Assembly: GCA_018713485.1 (NCBI GenBank)
Contig: DVOQ01000058.1
Coordinates: 1-42,642, forward strand
Source: Candidatus Avisuccinivibrio pullicola
GTDB lineage: Bacteria; Pseudomonadota; Gammaproteobacteria; Enterobacterales; Succinivibrionaceae
Length of the DNA stretch: 42,642 nucleotides
Direction of reading: 5' to 3'
Under the pieces are notes generated by a model. The model did no database searches. It was not told the origin of the DNA and was given only the letters and a program-made list of their open reading frames with translations. The position numbers and the translations under genes are program-made. Below are positions 1-7,539 of the stretch, one piece after another (position 1 is the stretch's first letter; each line of letters begins with the position of its first letter).

Positions 1-641
1 AGCGGCTTTTAGAGTCCCTGACCGCTCACACAGGACCTTCCGAGAGGATTTTCTCGCGGGAGGTAAGCGTTAAGGGCGCAAACGTCAGGGCCCGCGGTCT
101 GTCGCCTTTAGAGCAGTCCCAGGCCCGTGCCTCGATTGCAGGGTTTGCCTCCACTTATGAGCGCGCGGGACTGCCTGACGTGCAGCAGGGGTTCAGGGAT
201 CCCCAGGATTTCGTGGACAAGCTCATGCCCTATGCCTTAAAGGCCGTGGAAGAGTCGGGCATGAATCCTCTCGTGCTAGTCTCGCAGGCGGCCCTTGAAA
301 CGGGCTGGGGCGAGCATGTGCCTCAGGGCAATAACTATTACGGTATCAAGGCCGGCTCCGGCTGGTCAGGTGAGACCGAGGACTTTGGCACGCACGAGTA
401 CGTAAACGGGGAGAAGGTGAACCTAAGCGACACCTTCCGCGCCTATCCTTCGCTTTTAGAGAGCATGCAGGATTACGTCTCCTTAATTCAGGGACAGGAG
501 CGCTATGCTAAGGCCGCTCCGCTTTCCTGGGACCCGGAACGGTATTTTGACGAAATTCAGAAGGCAGGTTACGCCACTGATCCTGAGTACGCCTCTAAAC
601 TCAAGTCCATCGCCCGCCGCGTGGCCTTCATGGCTTACTAA
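1..641 (+). CDS. flgJ: Flagellar rod assembly protein / peptidoglycan hydrolase FlgJ, C-terminal part (5' end outside window)
   Basis: The frame is open from base 3 to the stop at 639-641 with no in-frame stop, so the gene enters from the left and only about 212 residues are visible; the GTG at 180 is internal. The visible part carries the end of the rod-capping region and a complete GH73-type glucosaminidase domain, with the ALETGWGEH segment holding the likely catalytic Glu and the NNYYGIKAGSGW motif. In the family the enzyme is exported through the flagellar pathway and opens the peptidoglycan for the growing rod in the periplasm. It lies directly upstream of flgK and flgL, the usual order. 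The stop at 641 is followed within 10 bases by a sigma-54 promoter for flgK, so flgJ probably ends an upstream operon. Confidence 0.93.
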   Translation, partial: RLLESLTAHTGPSERIFSREVSVKGANVRARGLSPLEQSQARASIAGFASTYERAGLPDVQQGFRDPQDFVDKLMPYALKAVEESGMNPLVLVSQAALETGWGEHVPQGNNYYGIKAGSGWSGETEDFGTHEYVNGEKVNLSDTFRAYPSLLESMQDYVSLIQGQERYAKAAPLSWDPERYFDEIQKAGYATDPEYASKLKSIARRVAFMAY

Positions 642-648
642 GAGGAAC

Positions 649-664
649 TGGCACGTTTTTAGCA
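649..664 (+). promoter_or_regulatory. Sigma-54 (RpoN) promoter for flgKL
   Basis: TGGCACGTTTTTAGCA has GG at 650-651 and GC at 662-663 separated by exactly 10 bases, the -24/-12 arrangement of RpoN promoters (consensus TGGCACG-N4-TTGC). It sits in the flgJ-flgK gap, about 55 bases before the flgK start. In Vibrio-type hierarchies flgKL are RpoN/FlrC dependent, which agrees. Seen in sequence; the regulation is inferred. Confidence 0.8.
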
Positions 665-718
665 TGTAGTGAGGTGAACTGGAATTAAGTGGCGGCTTTT
701 GCCGCAGGCGGTGCATTC

Positions 719-2740
719 ATGCTGGATATGATTAAAACCGGAAAGTATGGTCTCCTGGCGCATCAGAACCTTCTCGGGACCACTTCCAACAATATCTCGA
801 ACGTCAATACCGAAGGCTACGTCAGGCAGCAGACTAACTATTACACCTCGGTCATTGACTGGGGTATCGGTGAATCCTACACCCGCCGCATGTACGATCA
901 GTACGTGCAGAGAGAGCTGTACCGCGACCGTGGCACCGTGGGCTATTATGACGCCTATACCTCGGGCATGAGCTCCGTGGACAGCATGCTCTCGGATGAT
1001 TCCATGTCCATCTCCTCCTCGCTTAATTCCTATTTTTCCGCCCTGCAGGAGGCAGTTCAGAACCCGACTTCCACCGCCACGCGCCGTGAACTCCTGTCCC
1101 AGCTCGAGATCATGGTCGACCGCTACAGCACCCTCAATACCAACATCACGCAGCAGTTAAATGACGTCAACGCCAAGGTGGACGACACGGTAACCACCAT
1201 CAATGATTTAGTGTACGGCATTTACAATACCACCAAGCAGATCAATCAGATGTCCGACGAGCAGAGCGACATGGCCCTGCAGCTTAAGGACAAGCGCGAT
1301 CAGTTAGTCTATGAGCTCTCCGAACTCGTGGATATCAATACCACGACCAATGAAAAGGGTGAGCTCTCGGTTTACATGGGCAATGGTCAGCTCCTGGTGA
1401 GCGGCGACACTTACGCCACGCTGCACGCCCGCCGCGATGAGTTCGATCCCACCCGCCGCTCGGTGACGGTGAGCTTTAACACCGAGTCTGATTACGAGAT
1501 CAACATCAAATACGATAACTGGGGCGGCAAGTTAGGCGGTTTGCTGCAAAGCACGGATGAGATCCGGCAGAGCATGCGCCAGTTAGGGCAGCTCGCGGTG
1601 GCCTTTGCCGATGCCATGAACGTGCAGAACAAATCCGGTATCACCCTGGAGAACAAGTCCGGTTCCGATCTCATCACCATCCCAGCGGTTAAGGGCGTCC
1701 CGGATACGGAGTCCGCAGCGGCCGGCTTTGCCATGACCCTGACCTTTAACGAGGGTGAGGGTTCGGACATTACCGCTAACGATTACAAGGTCTCCTTTAA
1801 GGGCGGTCAGATGCTGGTTTTCATGGTGGAAGACGGCAAGGAGATCGACATCTCCGACTGCATGCAGCAGAGCACGGCTCCCGATGGTACGTTGCAGGTT
1901 AAGCTTGAGGGACACGGCGTGACGCTCTCCTTTAATCAGAACGCTGCCACCCTGACGGCTCAGGAAAGCGTTTTTTACGTACAGCCCACCCTCAATGCCG
2001 CTTACGACATTGAAACCAATATCACCAAGCCCGAGGATTTCGCCTTCGCCTCGGCAGTACGCGGTAATACCTCCTCTGCCAATCAGGGTAATGCGCTCAT
2101 TGAGTTCGTGCATATGGATCAGACGGGCGATGACATGGGCGTGACCATCAACGCCGACGGCGATCCCGTGTTTACCGCGAATGCCCCGACAACGGTGGTG
2201 ATTGACGATGACGGAAATTATCAGATCCGTGACGCGGCCGGTAATACCCTCGGCGTCGCTCCCGCCTCCTGCAACGGCCAGAATATCTTTGAGCATACCG
2301 ACTGGGTAGATCCGGCCCTGGATGCTCTGGAAGGTTACCCTGGCTACGAGTTCTCCATCACCGGCACGACCGTGGTCAATGATACTTTTTCCATTGAAAT
2401 CAATCGCGACGGTTTTGCCGATAATTCCAACGGCGTGGTGATGGGCACGCTGCAGCAGGAAAACCTCGTGTATTCCTCTGGGCCGAACAAGGTCAGCTTT
2501 ACCGAAGGCTACGCCAATATCCTCGGCGACATCGGCTCGGCCGTGATGTCGGCTCAGACCGATCTGGAGGCGGCTACGGTGAAGATGGAGCAGACCGAGG
2601 AGATGTACTCCTCCTGCGCGGGAGTCAATCTAGATGAGGAGGCGGCCAATTTGCTGCGTTTTCAGCAGTGCTATTCGGCCTGTGCCAAGATCATCTCGAC
2701 CTCGCAGACGACCTTTGATTCCCTGATTTCAGCTTTTTAG
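719..2740 (+). CDS. flgK: Flagellar hook-associated protein 1, FlgK
   Basis: FlgK forms the first hook-filament junction ring outside the cell. The N-terminal D0 helix contains the diagnostic TTSNNISNVNTEGY motif, and the C-terminus has the matching D0 helix (NLDEEAANLLRFQQCYSA). I chose ATG 719 because MLDMIKTGKYGLLAHQ aligns with the family N-terminus and AGGCGG lies 7 bases upstream; a GTG at 689 would add ten residues unlike the family. At 673 residues it is longer than enteric FlgK (about 547), with the extra length in the variable central D2/D3 region. It has five cysteines, odd for a secreted axial protein. It is followed after 10 bases by flgL, and both probably use the sigma-54 promoter at 649-664. 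Confidence 0.95.
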   Translation: MLDMIKTGKYGLLAHQNLLGTTSNNISNVNTEGYVRQQTNYYTSVIDWGIGESYTRRMYDQYVQRELYRDRGTVGYYDAYTSGMSSVDSMLSDDSMSISSSLNSYFSALQEAVQNPTSTATRRELLSQLEIMVDRYSTLNTNITQQLNDVNAKVDDTVTTINDLVYGIYNTTKQINQMSDEQSDMALQLKDKRDQLVYELSELVDINTTTNEKGELSVYMGNGQLLVSGDTYATLHARRDEFDPTRRSVTVSFNTESDYEINIKYDNWGGKLGGLLQSTDEIRQSMRQLGQLAVAFADAMNVQNKSGITLENKSGSDLITIPAVKGVPDTESAAAGFAMTLTFNEGEGSDITANDYKVSFKGGQMLVFMVEDGKEIDISDCMQQSTAPDGTLQVKLEGHGVTLSFNQNAATLTAQESVFYVQPTLNAAYDIETNITKPEDFAFASAVRGNTSSANQGNALIEFVHMDQTGDDMGVTINADGDPVFTANAPTTVVIDDDGNYQIRDAAGNTLGVAPASCNGQNIFEHTDWVDPALDALEGYPGYEFSITGTTVVNDTFSIEINRDGFADNSNGVVMGTLQQENLVYSSGPNKVSFTEGYANILGDIGSAVMSAQTDLEAATVKMEQTEEMYSSCAGVNLDEEAANLLRFQQCYSACAKIISTSQTTFDSLISAF

Positions 2741-2750
2741 GAGATAAGTG

Positions 2751-3971
2751 ATGCGTATTTCAACTTCAATGCAGTATGACACTCATCTCTCATACCTGCA
2801 AAAGGCCAATTCCCGCTTAGACAAGGTGTCGCAGCAGTACAACACCGGCCTTAAGTTCAACACGGCCGGTGAAGATCCCTCGGGTATGGCGCAGAAGACC
2901 AAGTACACGGCCGATATCGCCGCCTACGATCAGTATCAGACGAACGCAGGCCTCGCCGCTGACGCCCTCGCGCAGAGCGAGACGGCCTTAGACAGCCTGT
3001 GGACGGTGTTAAATTCCCTTGAGGTGCGCATTCAGCAGGCCGTTAACGGCACGATGGATCGCTTAAGCCTTGACGCTATCGCCGAGGATATTGAGCAGAG
3101 TCAGGAACAGATCTTCGATCTCATGAACACCAAGAGCGCTGAGGGCGAGTACATCTTCTCCGGCGCGCAAAGCGATCGTCCCACCATCACCCTTACCTCG
3201 GACGGTCACTATGTCTGTCAGGCTGACGGCTCGGCCCGCTACGTGCAGGTATCACCCACCGTCACGGTACAGGTCACCGACAGCGGTCAGAACATCTTCC
3301 AGAACGTCGCCAAAGCCAAGGAAATTACCGTTAACGTGGCCGGCGGCGGTGCCGAGGTGGAGTCGCAGATCGTCAATTACGATGACTTTGACGATCTCTA
3401 CAAGGATTATTACAGCAACGCCACGGGAGCGGATAACACTCTTTCCATTAATGTGGACGGAGACGGTAATTTTACCGTCACGGCCCCTGATGGCACGGTC
3501 ATTGAGACAGGTGAGATGACCTCCGATGGCACCCTCGAGTTTAAGGGGGTAGTGATTCAGGCGGAGGATTTCGTGGCCAACGGCGGCGGTAACCTCGAGA
3601 TTGAGTTACAGCCCGTCGAGAAGGACAATATCCTCAACGTGCTCAATGACGTCATTGCCACGCTGCGTGATGAGACCCTCTCCAACGAAGAACGCGCCGA
3701 GCGTCTCGCGCAGGCGCAGATCTCGGTCTCCAACGCCAAGGATAATTACGACATGTACCGCGGTCAGATCGGTGCCCGTTCCTCCAACATCGACACCATC
3801 ATCGACTCGGATAACGCGCTGTCCATCATCAAGACCACGGCCAAGGCCAATATCTCGGAGATGGACACCTTTGAGGCCGCCTCCGATCTCATCAAGGAGC
3901 AGATGGCCTTACAGACAGCGCAGCAGTCTTATTCCATGGTGCACAGTACCACTCTCTTTGACTTTATTTAA
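2751..3971 (+). CDS. flgL: Flagellar hook-associated protein 3, FlgL
   Basis: FlgL forms the second hook-filament junction layer next to FlgK and is exported by the flagellar type III apparatus. The N-terminus MRISTSMQYDTHLSYLQKA and the flagellin-like segment STGL/TAGEDPSGMAQ match the flagellin/FlgL fold; the C-terminus returns to the paired D0 helix (QMALQTAQQSYSMV). ATG 2751 is chosen over the in-frame GTG at 2748 because AGGAGA (2739-2744) is 6 bases before it. The protein has 406 residues against about 317 in E. coli, the insertion being an acidic beta-rich middle region (about residues 140-290). The Shine-Dalgarno overlaps the flgK stop, so translation is probably coupled to flgK. Confidence 0.94.
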   Translation: MRISTSMQYDTHLSYLQKANSRLDKVSQQYNTGLKFNTAGEDPSGMAQKTKYTADIAAYDQYQTNAGLAADALAQSETALDSLWTVLNSLEVRIQQAVNGTMDRLSLDAIAEDIEQSQEQIFDLMNTKSAEGEYIFSGAQSDRPTITLTSDGHYVCQADGSARYVQVSPTVTVQVTDSGQNIFQNVAKAKEITVNVAGGGAEVESQIVNYDDFDDLYKDYYSNATGADNTLSINVDGDGNFTVTAPDGTVIETGEMTSDGTLEFKGVVIQAEDFVANGGGNLEIELQPVEKDNILNVLNDVIATLRDETLSNEERAERLAQAQISVSNAKDNYDMYRGQIGARSSNIDTIIDSDNALSIIKTTAKANISEMDTFEAASDLIKEQMALQTAQQSYSMVHSTTLFDFI

Positions 3972-3973
3972 GC

Positions 3974-3988
3974 TGGCATTATTTTTGC
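3974..3988 (+). promoter_or_regulatory. Sigma-54 (RpoN) promoter for the 97-residue gene
   Basis: TGGCATTATTTTTGC has GG (3975-3976) and GC (3987-3988) 10 bases apart, with a perfect TTGC at -12. It begins two bases after the flgL stop and lies about 82 bases before ATG 4070. It is among the best -24/-12 matches in the window. The site is seen directly; its use is inferred from position and from similar sites before other flagellar genes here. Confidence 0.82.
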
Positions 3989-4020
3989 AGAATTCAGGGA
4001 AAGCCTAAGGCGGTTAAGAA

Positions 4021-4042
4021 AGGCGGCAAAAACCTGCCGCCT
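4021..4042 (+). other. Hairpin in the leader of the 97-residue gene
   Basis: AGGCGGCA (4021-4028) and TGCCGCCT (4035-4042) form an 8 bp GC-rich stem with a 6-base loop. No T run follows on the plus strand, so it is not a plus-strand intrinsic terminator. It would lie in the 5' leader of a transcript from the sigma-54 site at 3974-3988, between start point and ribosome binding site. Confidence 0.6.
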
Positions 4043-4069
4043 GGCCTCAGGATAAAGGAGAGAAAAATT

Positions 4070-4363
4070 ATGTTAGGCATTAACGCTGTACACGGTGAGT
4101 CCGTAACTCAGGTCAGGGGACAGCAGAGTCAGAACCCTGCAGCAGCTTCCGTGGAGGAACGAAGCTTAGCCTCTGACGCCGTCTCTGCGAAGGTCAATCT
4201 GCAGGGGCAGGTGGACGGGGAGACGGGAGCGTCCTCCGGGGTGCATTTAGACGCCTCCTCGGCCAAACAGTACGCTGCGGAGATCGCTGCGCTCTTCAGT
4301 TCCAAAGGCATGGGTCTGCAGGGACATTTAAGCGGTTTTGACGCCGCGCGTCTGCTCGCGTAA
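4070..4363 (+). CDS. Small protein of unknown function in the flagellar cluster (97 residues)
   Basis: I do not recognise this family. The start is well supported by AAGGAG 12-17 bases before ATG 4070, and the gene has its own sigma-54 promoter and a strong terminator right after the stop, so it is a discrete transcription unit. The first 60 residues are polar, rich in Gln, Ser, Ala and Gly and probably disordered. The last 40 look like two short helices (AKQYAAEIAALFSSKG and SGFDAARLLA). There is no signal peptide, membrane segment or cysteine. Size, disorder and C-terminal helices are loosely like the anti-sigma factor FlgM or a small type III export substrate, but I see no convincing motif for either. 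A motility role is inferred only from promoter and neighbours. Confidence 0.8.
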   Translation: MLGINAVHGESVTQVRGQQSQNPAAASVEERSLASDAVSAKVNLQGQVDGETGASSGVHLDASSAKQYAAEIAALFSSKGMGLQGHLSGFDAARLLA

Positions 4364-4383
4364 GACTGTAGGTCCCGTCTGAG

Positions 4384-4409
4384 GCCGCCTGAGGGCGGCT
4401 TTACTTTTT
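4384..4409 (+). terminator. Intrinsic terminator after the 97-residue gene
   Basis: GCCGCC (4384-4389), loop TGAG, GGCGGC (4394-4399), followed by TTTACTTTTT. It lies 20 bases past the stop at 4363 and closes the flgK-flgL-97aa region before thiL. Confidence 0.85.
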
Positions 4410-4431
4410 CTGAAGCCCGGGGCGCTTAATT

Positions 4432-4441
4432 TGTATACAAT
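4432..4441 (+). promoter_or_regulatory. Putative sigma-70 -10 region for thiL
   Basis: The AT-rich TGTATACAAT contains overlapping -10 candidates (TATACA 4434-4439, TACAAT 4436-4441) about 50 bases before the thiL start and just after a terminator. No clear -35 is visible, so this is a modest call. Confidence 0.4.
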
Positions 4442-4489
4442 GACCTAAGTTTCCGTTGGCCTCAAAGGGTGTCTTAGAAAGGAGCTGCC

Positions 4490-5506
4490 GTGGGCGAGTT
4501 TGACATTATTAAGCGTTATTTTTCCTTCGGTCTTAACGCTGCGCATTCTCTGCACCCCGAGATCATCACCGGAGTGGGGGATGACTGTGCGGTCCTTGAC
4601 GGGGCGGTGCTCTCTGATGCGGGCAAGCTCTGCGTCACCACGGACACCCTCGTGGAGGGAGTGCACTTCTTTAAGGACATGCGCCCTGAGGCCTTAGGAT
4701 CCAAGGCCCTTGCCGTCAATCTCTCGGATCTCGCGGCCATGGGCGCGAAGCCGGCCTTTTTCACGCTTTCCCTGGTGCTTAACGACGCTCACGCCACGGA
4801 GGGGTTCTTAAAGCCCTTCAGCGAGGGACTGAGAAAGAAGGCTCAGGAGGCGCATGACATGGTGTTAGTGGGAGGCAATATCTCAAGGGGCGAGGAGTTC
4901 TCCATTACCATCACGGCTTTTGGCTACGCCCCGCGGCCCTTACTGCGCACCTTCAGTCTGACCCACAGCTCTAAGGCGCTGATCCTCGTGACCGGCACTG
5001 TGGGCGGTGCGGGACTTTTTGTCGAGCACGGCTATGGGCGCGTTACGCTTTCCCCTGGGGAGACGCGGTCCGTGCAGGAGACTTTTGAATATCCTCCTGC
5101 GCGCTGGGATTTTGCCCGCGAGGCCGCCCCGTACTGCCTTGCGGCCATAGACATTTCTGACGGCCTGTACGGCGATCTGCGCCATCTTTTGGGTTTAGGT
5201 CTTAAGGCCAGCCTTAAAGACAGCGCTCTGCCCCTGCATCCCGTGCTTAAAGATCTCAGGACGCTGACTTTAGAGGAAAAGCTGAGACTCGCTCTCTTTG
5301 GCGGCTGCGATTATGAACTGCTTCTCATCAGCCGCACCGAGCCGGAAGCCCTCGGCCCCCTCTTTGAGGTGGCGCATAAGACGGGAACGCCGCTTACCGT
5401 GATCGGTGCTCTGGAAAAGGTACAGGGAGCGGGGGGCTTAATCGAACTTACGGACGCGCACGGTCAGCCCCTCTGCGTTAAGGGCACTGCCTTCGAGCAT
5501 TTTTAG
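4490..5506 (+). CDS. thiL: Thiamine-monophosphate kinase ThiL
   Basis: ThiL phosphorylates thiamine monophosphate with ATP to give thiamine diphosphate in the cytoplasm. Family motifs are clear: the N-terminal GVGDDCAVLD Mg/ATP-binding segment, TTDTLVEGVHFF, and LGSKALAVNLSDLAAMGAKP, then the later DISDGLYGDL and GGCDYELL motifs. The 338 residues are near the E. coli length of 325. The start is GTG 4490 with AAAGGAG (4478-4484) at proper spacing. In E. coli thiL is linked to nusB and pgpA; here it stands alone between flagellar genes and the convergent rhodanese gene. Confidence 0.95.
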   Translation: MGEFDIIKRYFSFGLNAAHSLHPEIITGVGDDCAVLDGAVLSDAGKLCVTTDTLVEGVHFFKDMRPEALGSKALAVNLSDLAAMGAKPAFFTLSLVLNDAHATEGFLKPFSEGLRKKAQEAHDMVLVGGNISRGEEFSITITAFGYAPRPLLRTFSLTHSSKALILVTGTVGGAGLFVEHGYGRVTLSPGETRSVQETFEYPPARWDFAREAAPYCLAAIDISDGLYGDLRHLLGLGLKASLKDSALPLHPVLKDLRTLTLEEKLRLALFGGCDYELLLISRTEPEALGPLFEVAHKTGTPLTVIGALEKVQGAGGLIELTDAHGQPLCVKGTAFEHF

Positions 5507-5527
5507 AAAGGATTTAAGTCAGGGGCT

Positions 5528-5554
5528 GAGGCAGGGACTGCTCCCCGCCTCTTT
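5528..5554. terminator. Candidate terminator between convergent thiL and the rhodanese gene
   Basis: GAGGCAGGG (5528-5536) pairs with CCCCGCCTC (5543-5551), eight of nine positions, loop ACTGCT, followed on the plus strand by only TTT. It lies between two convergent genes, so it may end thiL; the weak T run lowers confidence. Confidence 0.45.
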
Positions 5555-5568
5555 GAAATCAGAGATGG

Positions 5569-5994
5569 CTAGGGCGTGGCGATAAGTCCGTAATGCCACG
5601 TGGAAACGCCGCCGAAATTGACTACATACTCATAGCCGTTGGCGACGAGGCGCTGCCCTGCGGTCGTGGCTCTTCTGCCGGTGCGGCAGTACAGGAGCAC
5701 CGGTTTATGCTTGTCAGGAAGGAGGGCAGGATCAACGCCCGGCTTTATCTCATCGACAGGGATATTAAGAGCCCCCTCAATATGGCCGGCGTCAAACTCG
5801 CCCTGCGTGCGCACGTCCACGAGTACTCCCGCTCCTGACTCAATGAGCGCATGCGCGATATTCTGCGAAACCTCGGAGTAGCCCTTCTCCATGACGTAAT
5901 CCTTTAGGATTTCCTCAGGAGGCAGCGTGGCAAAAGAAGGAAACATAGAGCCCAGTCCTAATGCTAAAGTCAGAGTTATCAGCGCTTTTCTCAT
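5569..5994 (-). CDS. Periplasmic single-domain rhodanese (PspE-like sulfurtransferase)
   Basis: A 141-residue rhodanese with an N-terminal signal peptide ([15 protein letters not shown], cleavage probably near residue 22), so it should act in the periplasm like E. coli PspE. The rhodanese core has [21 protein letters not shown] and the active loop CRTGRR with catalytic Cys103. The physiological sulfur acceptor is not predictable. Its ATG at 5994 overlaps the hldE stop by four bases (ATGA), so it is translationally coupled to hldE, an unusual pairing with no obvious pathway link. It could be a redox or thiol-handling protein for the envelope. Confidence 0.88.
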   Translation of the reverse strand: MRKALITLTLALGLGSMFPSFATLPPEEILKDYVMEKGYSEVSQNIAHALIESGAGVLVDVRTQGEFDAGHIEGALNIPVDEIKPGVDPALLPDKHKPVLLYCRTGRRATTAGQRLVANGYEYVVNFGGVSTWHYGLIATP

Positions 5995-7427
5995 GATTTT
6001 GCGTCCTGAATGCGTCTGACGATATTCGTCGTGGAACAGCCCTCGACAAAGGGCAGAATAATGACCTGGCCGCCGTTTTGCTGCACCTCGACATGCCCTG
6101 CGATATCCTCCACGCGGTAATCCCCGCCCTTGACGAGCACGTCAGGCAGCACCCGTCCTATAAGTCTCTGCGGTGTGTCCTCATCAAAGGGCACTACGAA
6201 ATCCACGCACTCCAGGGACTCAAGGACCTGCATCCTGCCTTCAAGCGGAACGATGGGGCGGGTGGGTCCCTTTAGGGCCTGAACCGATCGGTCACTGTTG
6301 ACCGCGACGATGAGGTAATCGCCTAATGCGCGGGCGCGGCGCAGATAATCGACATGCCCGCGATGCAGGATGTCAAAGCAGCCGTTGGTCATGACGAGGC
6401 GTTTGCCTCGGGCCTTAAGCGCGGTGACGGTTTTCACTAAATCCTCTTCGGAGAGAATGCCCTTTACGGGGCCGGTGTCTCCGGTAAGCTCGGCGCGTAA
6501 TTCATCCACGCTCACGGTGGCGGTACCTAATTTGCCCACCACGATCCCCGCGGCGCGGTTGGCTATTTCGCAGGAGGAAACCAAATCGATACCTGAGGCC
6601 AGGGAGGCTGCCAGGGTGGCGATGACGGTATCGCCAGCTCCGGTCACGTCATAGACCTCACGGGCGCGGGTGGGCAGATGCACGGGCGCGGTATCCGGAC
6701 GGATGAGACTCATGCCGTCCTCGGAGCGCGTGACGAGCAGGGCCTTTAATTCGTAATCGGCGATCATCTTGAGCGCTTTCTGCACTAAATCGTCATTGTC
6801 CTTAACCTTGCCGGCCACCGCCTCGAACTCGGAGAGATTGGGGGTAAGCAGGGTGGCGTGACGGTAGCGGTTAAAATCCGTGCCCTTGGGATCGACGAGC
6901 ACGGGGATCCCCGCGTCGTTGGCGATTTTAATCATCGCCGGTACCGACGAGAGCGCGCCCTTTCCGTAATCGGAGCAGATCACGGCCTTAGCGTTACGGA
7001 TAGCCTGCCGGAGTGCCTGCAGCATCCGTCCCTGATCGACGCTCTGATAGCCTTCTTCAAAATCCACGCGCAGTAACTGCTGATTGCGGCTTAAGACGCG
7101 TAATTTGGTAATGGTGGGTAAATCCGCGGCCTTAATGAAATTGGTGTCCACATGACACTGTTCCACAAGCTCGGTTAAGCGCTCGCCTGCCTCGTCCTCG
7201 CCTACGATCCCCACGAGATTGCAGGGGGCTCCCAGGGCGGCGATATTGATGGCGACGTTGGCCGCACCGCCGGCACGGTCTTCGCGGCCTGTGACGCGCA
7301 CCACCGGTACGGGGGCTTCGGGAGAAATACGACTTGAGGGACCTGACCAGTAACGGTCAAGCATGACATCGCCCACCACCGCGACGCGGCCGGTAAACGC
7401 AGGAACGCTGAGGCTGTTGACAGACAC
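5991..7427 (-). CDS. hldE: Bifunctional heptose-7-phosphate kinase / heptose-1-phosphate adenylyltransferase HldE
   Basis: HldE makes ADP-heptose for the LPS inner core: the N-terminal ribokinase-type domain phosphorylates D-glycero-D-manno-heptose 7-phosphate, and the C-terminal domain adenylylates the 1-phosphate after GmhB acts. Visible motifs are GDVMLDRYW and [12 protein letters not shown] near the N-terminus, GGAANVA, the kinase DVTGAGDT with the catalytic Asp, and in the C-terminal domain [11 protein letters not shown] with the HxGH nucleotidyltransferase signature near residue 350. The 478 residues match E. coli (477). Start is GTG 7427, with GAGGAG about 8 bases upstream. The stop overlaps the start of the rhodanese gene. 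Confidence 0.97.
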   Translation of the reverse strand: MSVNSLSVPAFTGRVAVVGDVMLDRYWSGPSSRISPEAPVPVVRVTGREDRAGGAANVAINIAALGAPCNLVGIVGEDEAGERLTELVEQCHVDTNFIKAADLPTITKLRVLSRNQQLLRVDFEEGYQSVDQGRMLQALRQAIRNAKAVICSDYGKGALSSVPAMIKIANDAGIPVLVDPKGTDFNRYRHATLLTPNLSEFEAVAGKVKDNDDLVQKALKMIADYELKALLVTRSEDGMSLIRPDTAPVHLPTRAREVYDVTGAGDTVIATLAASLASGIDLVSSCEIANRAAGIVVGKLGTATVSVDELRAELTGDTGPVKGILSEEDLVKTVTALKARGKRLVMTNGCFDILHRGHVDYLRRARALGDYLIVAVNSDRSVQALKGPTRPIVPLEGRMQVLESLECVDFVVPFDEDTPQRLIGRVLPDVLVKGGDYRVEDIAGHVEVQQNGGQVIILPFVEGCSTTNIVRRIQDAKS

Positions 7428-7457
7428 GGATTACTCTCCTCTGTAAAAGACAGCTAA

Positions 7458-7466
7458 AGCATAGCA
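7458..7466 (-). promoter_or_regulatory. Putative extended -10 promoter for hldE
   Basis: On the minus strand TGC precedes TATGCT (plus 7458-7463), about 30 bases upstream of the hldE start. It resembles the TGC-TAnnnT elements before mdh, ffh and purL in this window. No good -35 is seen. Confidence 0.4.
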
Positions 7467-7539
7467 CAGCCAGGCCTCCGCCTCTTAACGCCTCTGCAGG
7501 CTTATGTTAAAGTTTAGCGAAAGGGTTCAAGGTGAGAAT

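Noticed and set aside
385-401. TGGCACG inside flgJ as a sigma-54 -24 box
   Set aside because: There is no GC at the -12 position after 10 bases, and it lies within coding sequence.
1583-2296. A 237-codon minus-strand ORF opposite flgK
   Set aside because: It is fully antisense to a well-supported gene, has no ribosome site or family motif, and arises from GC-rich codon structure.
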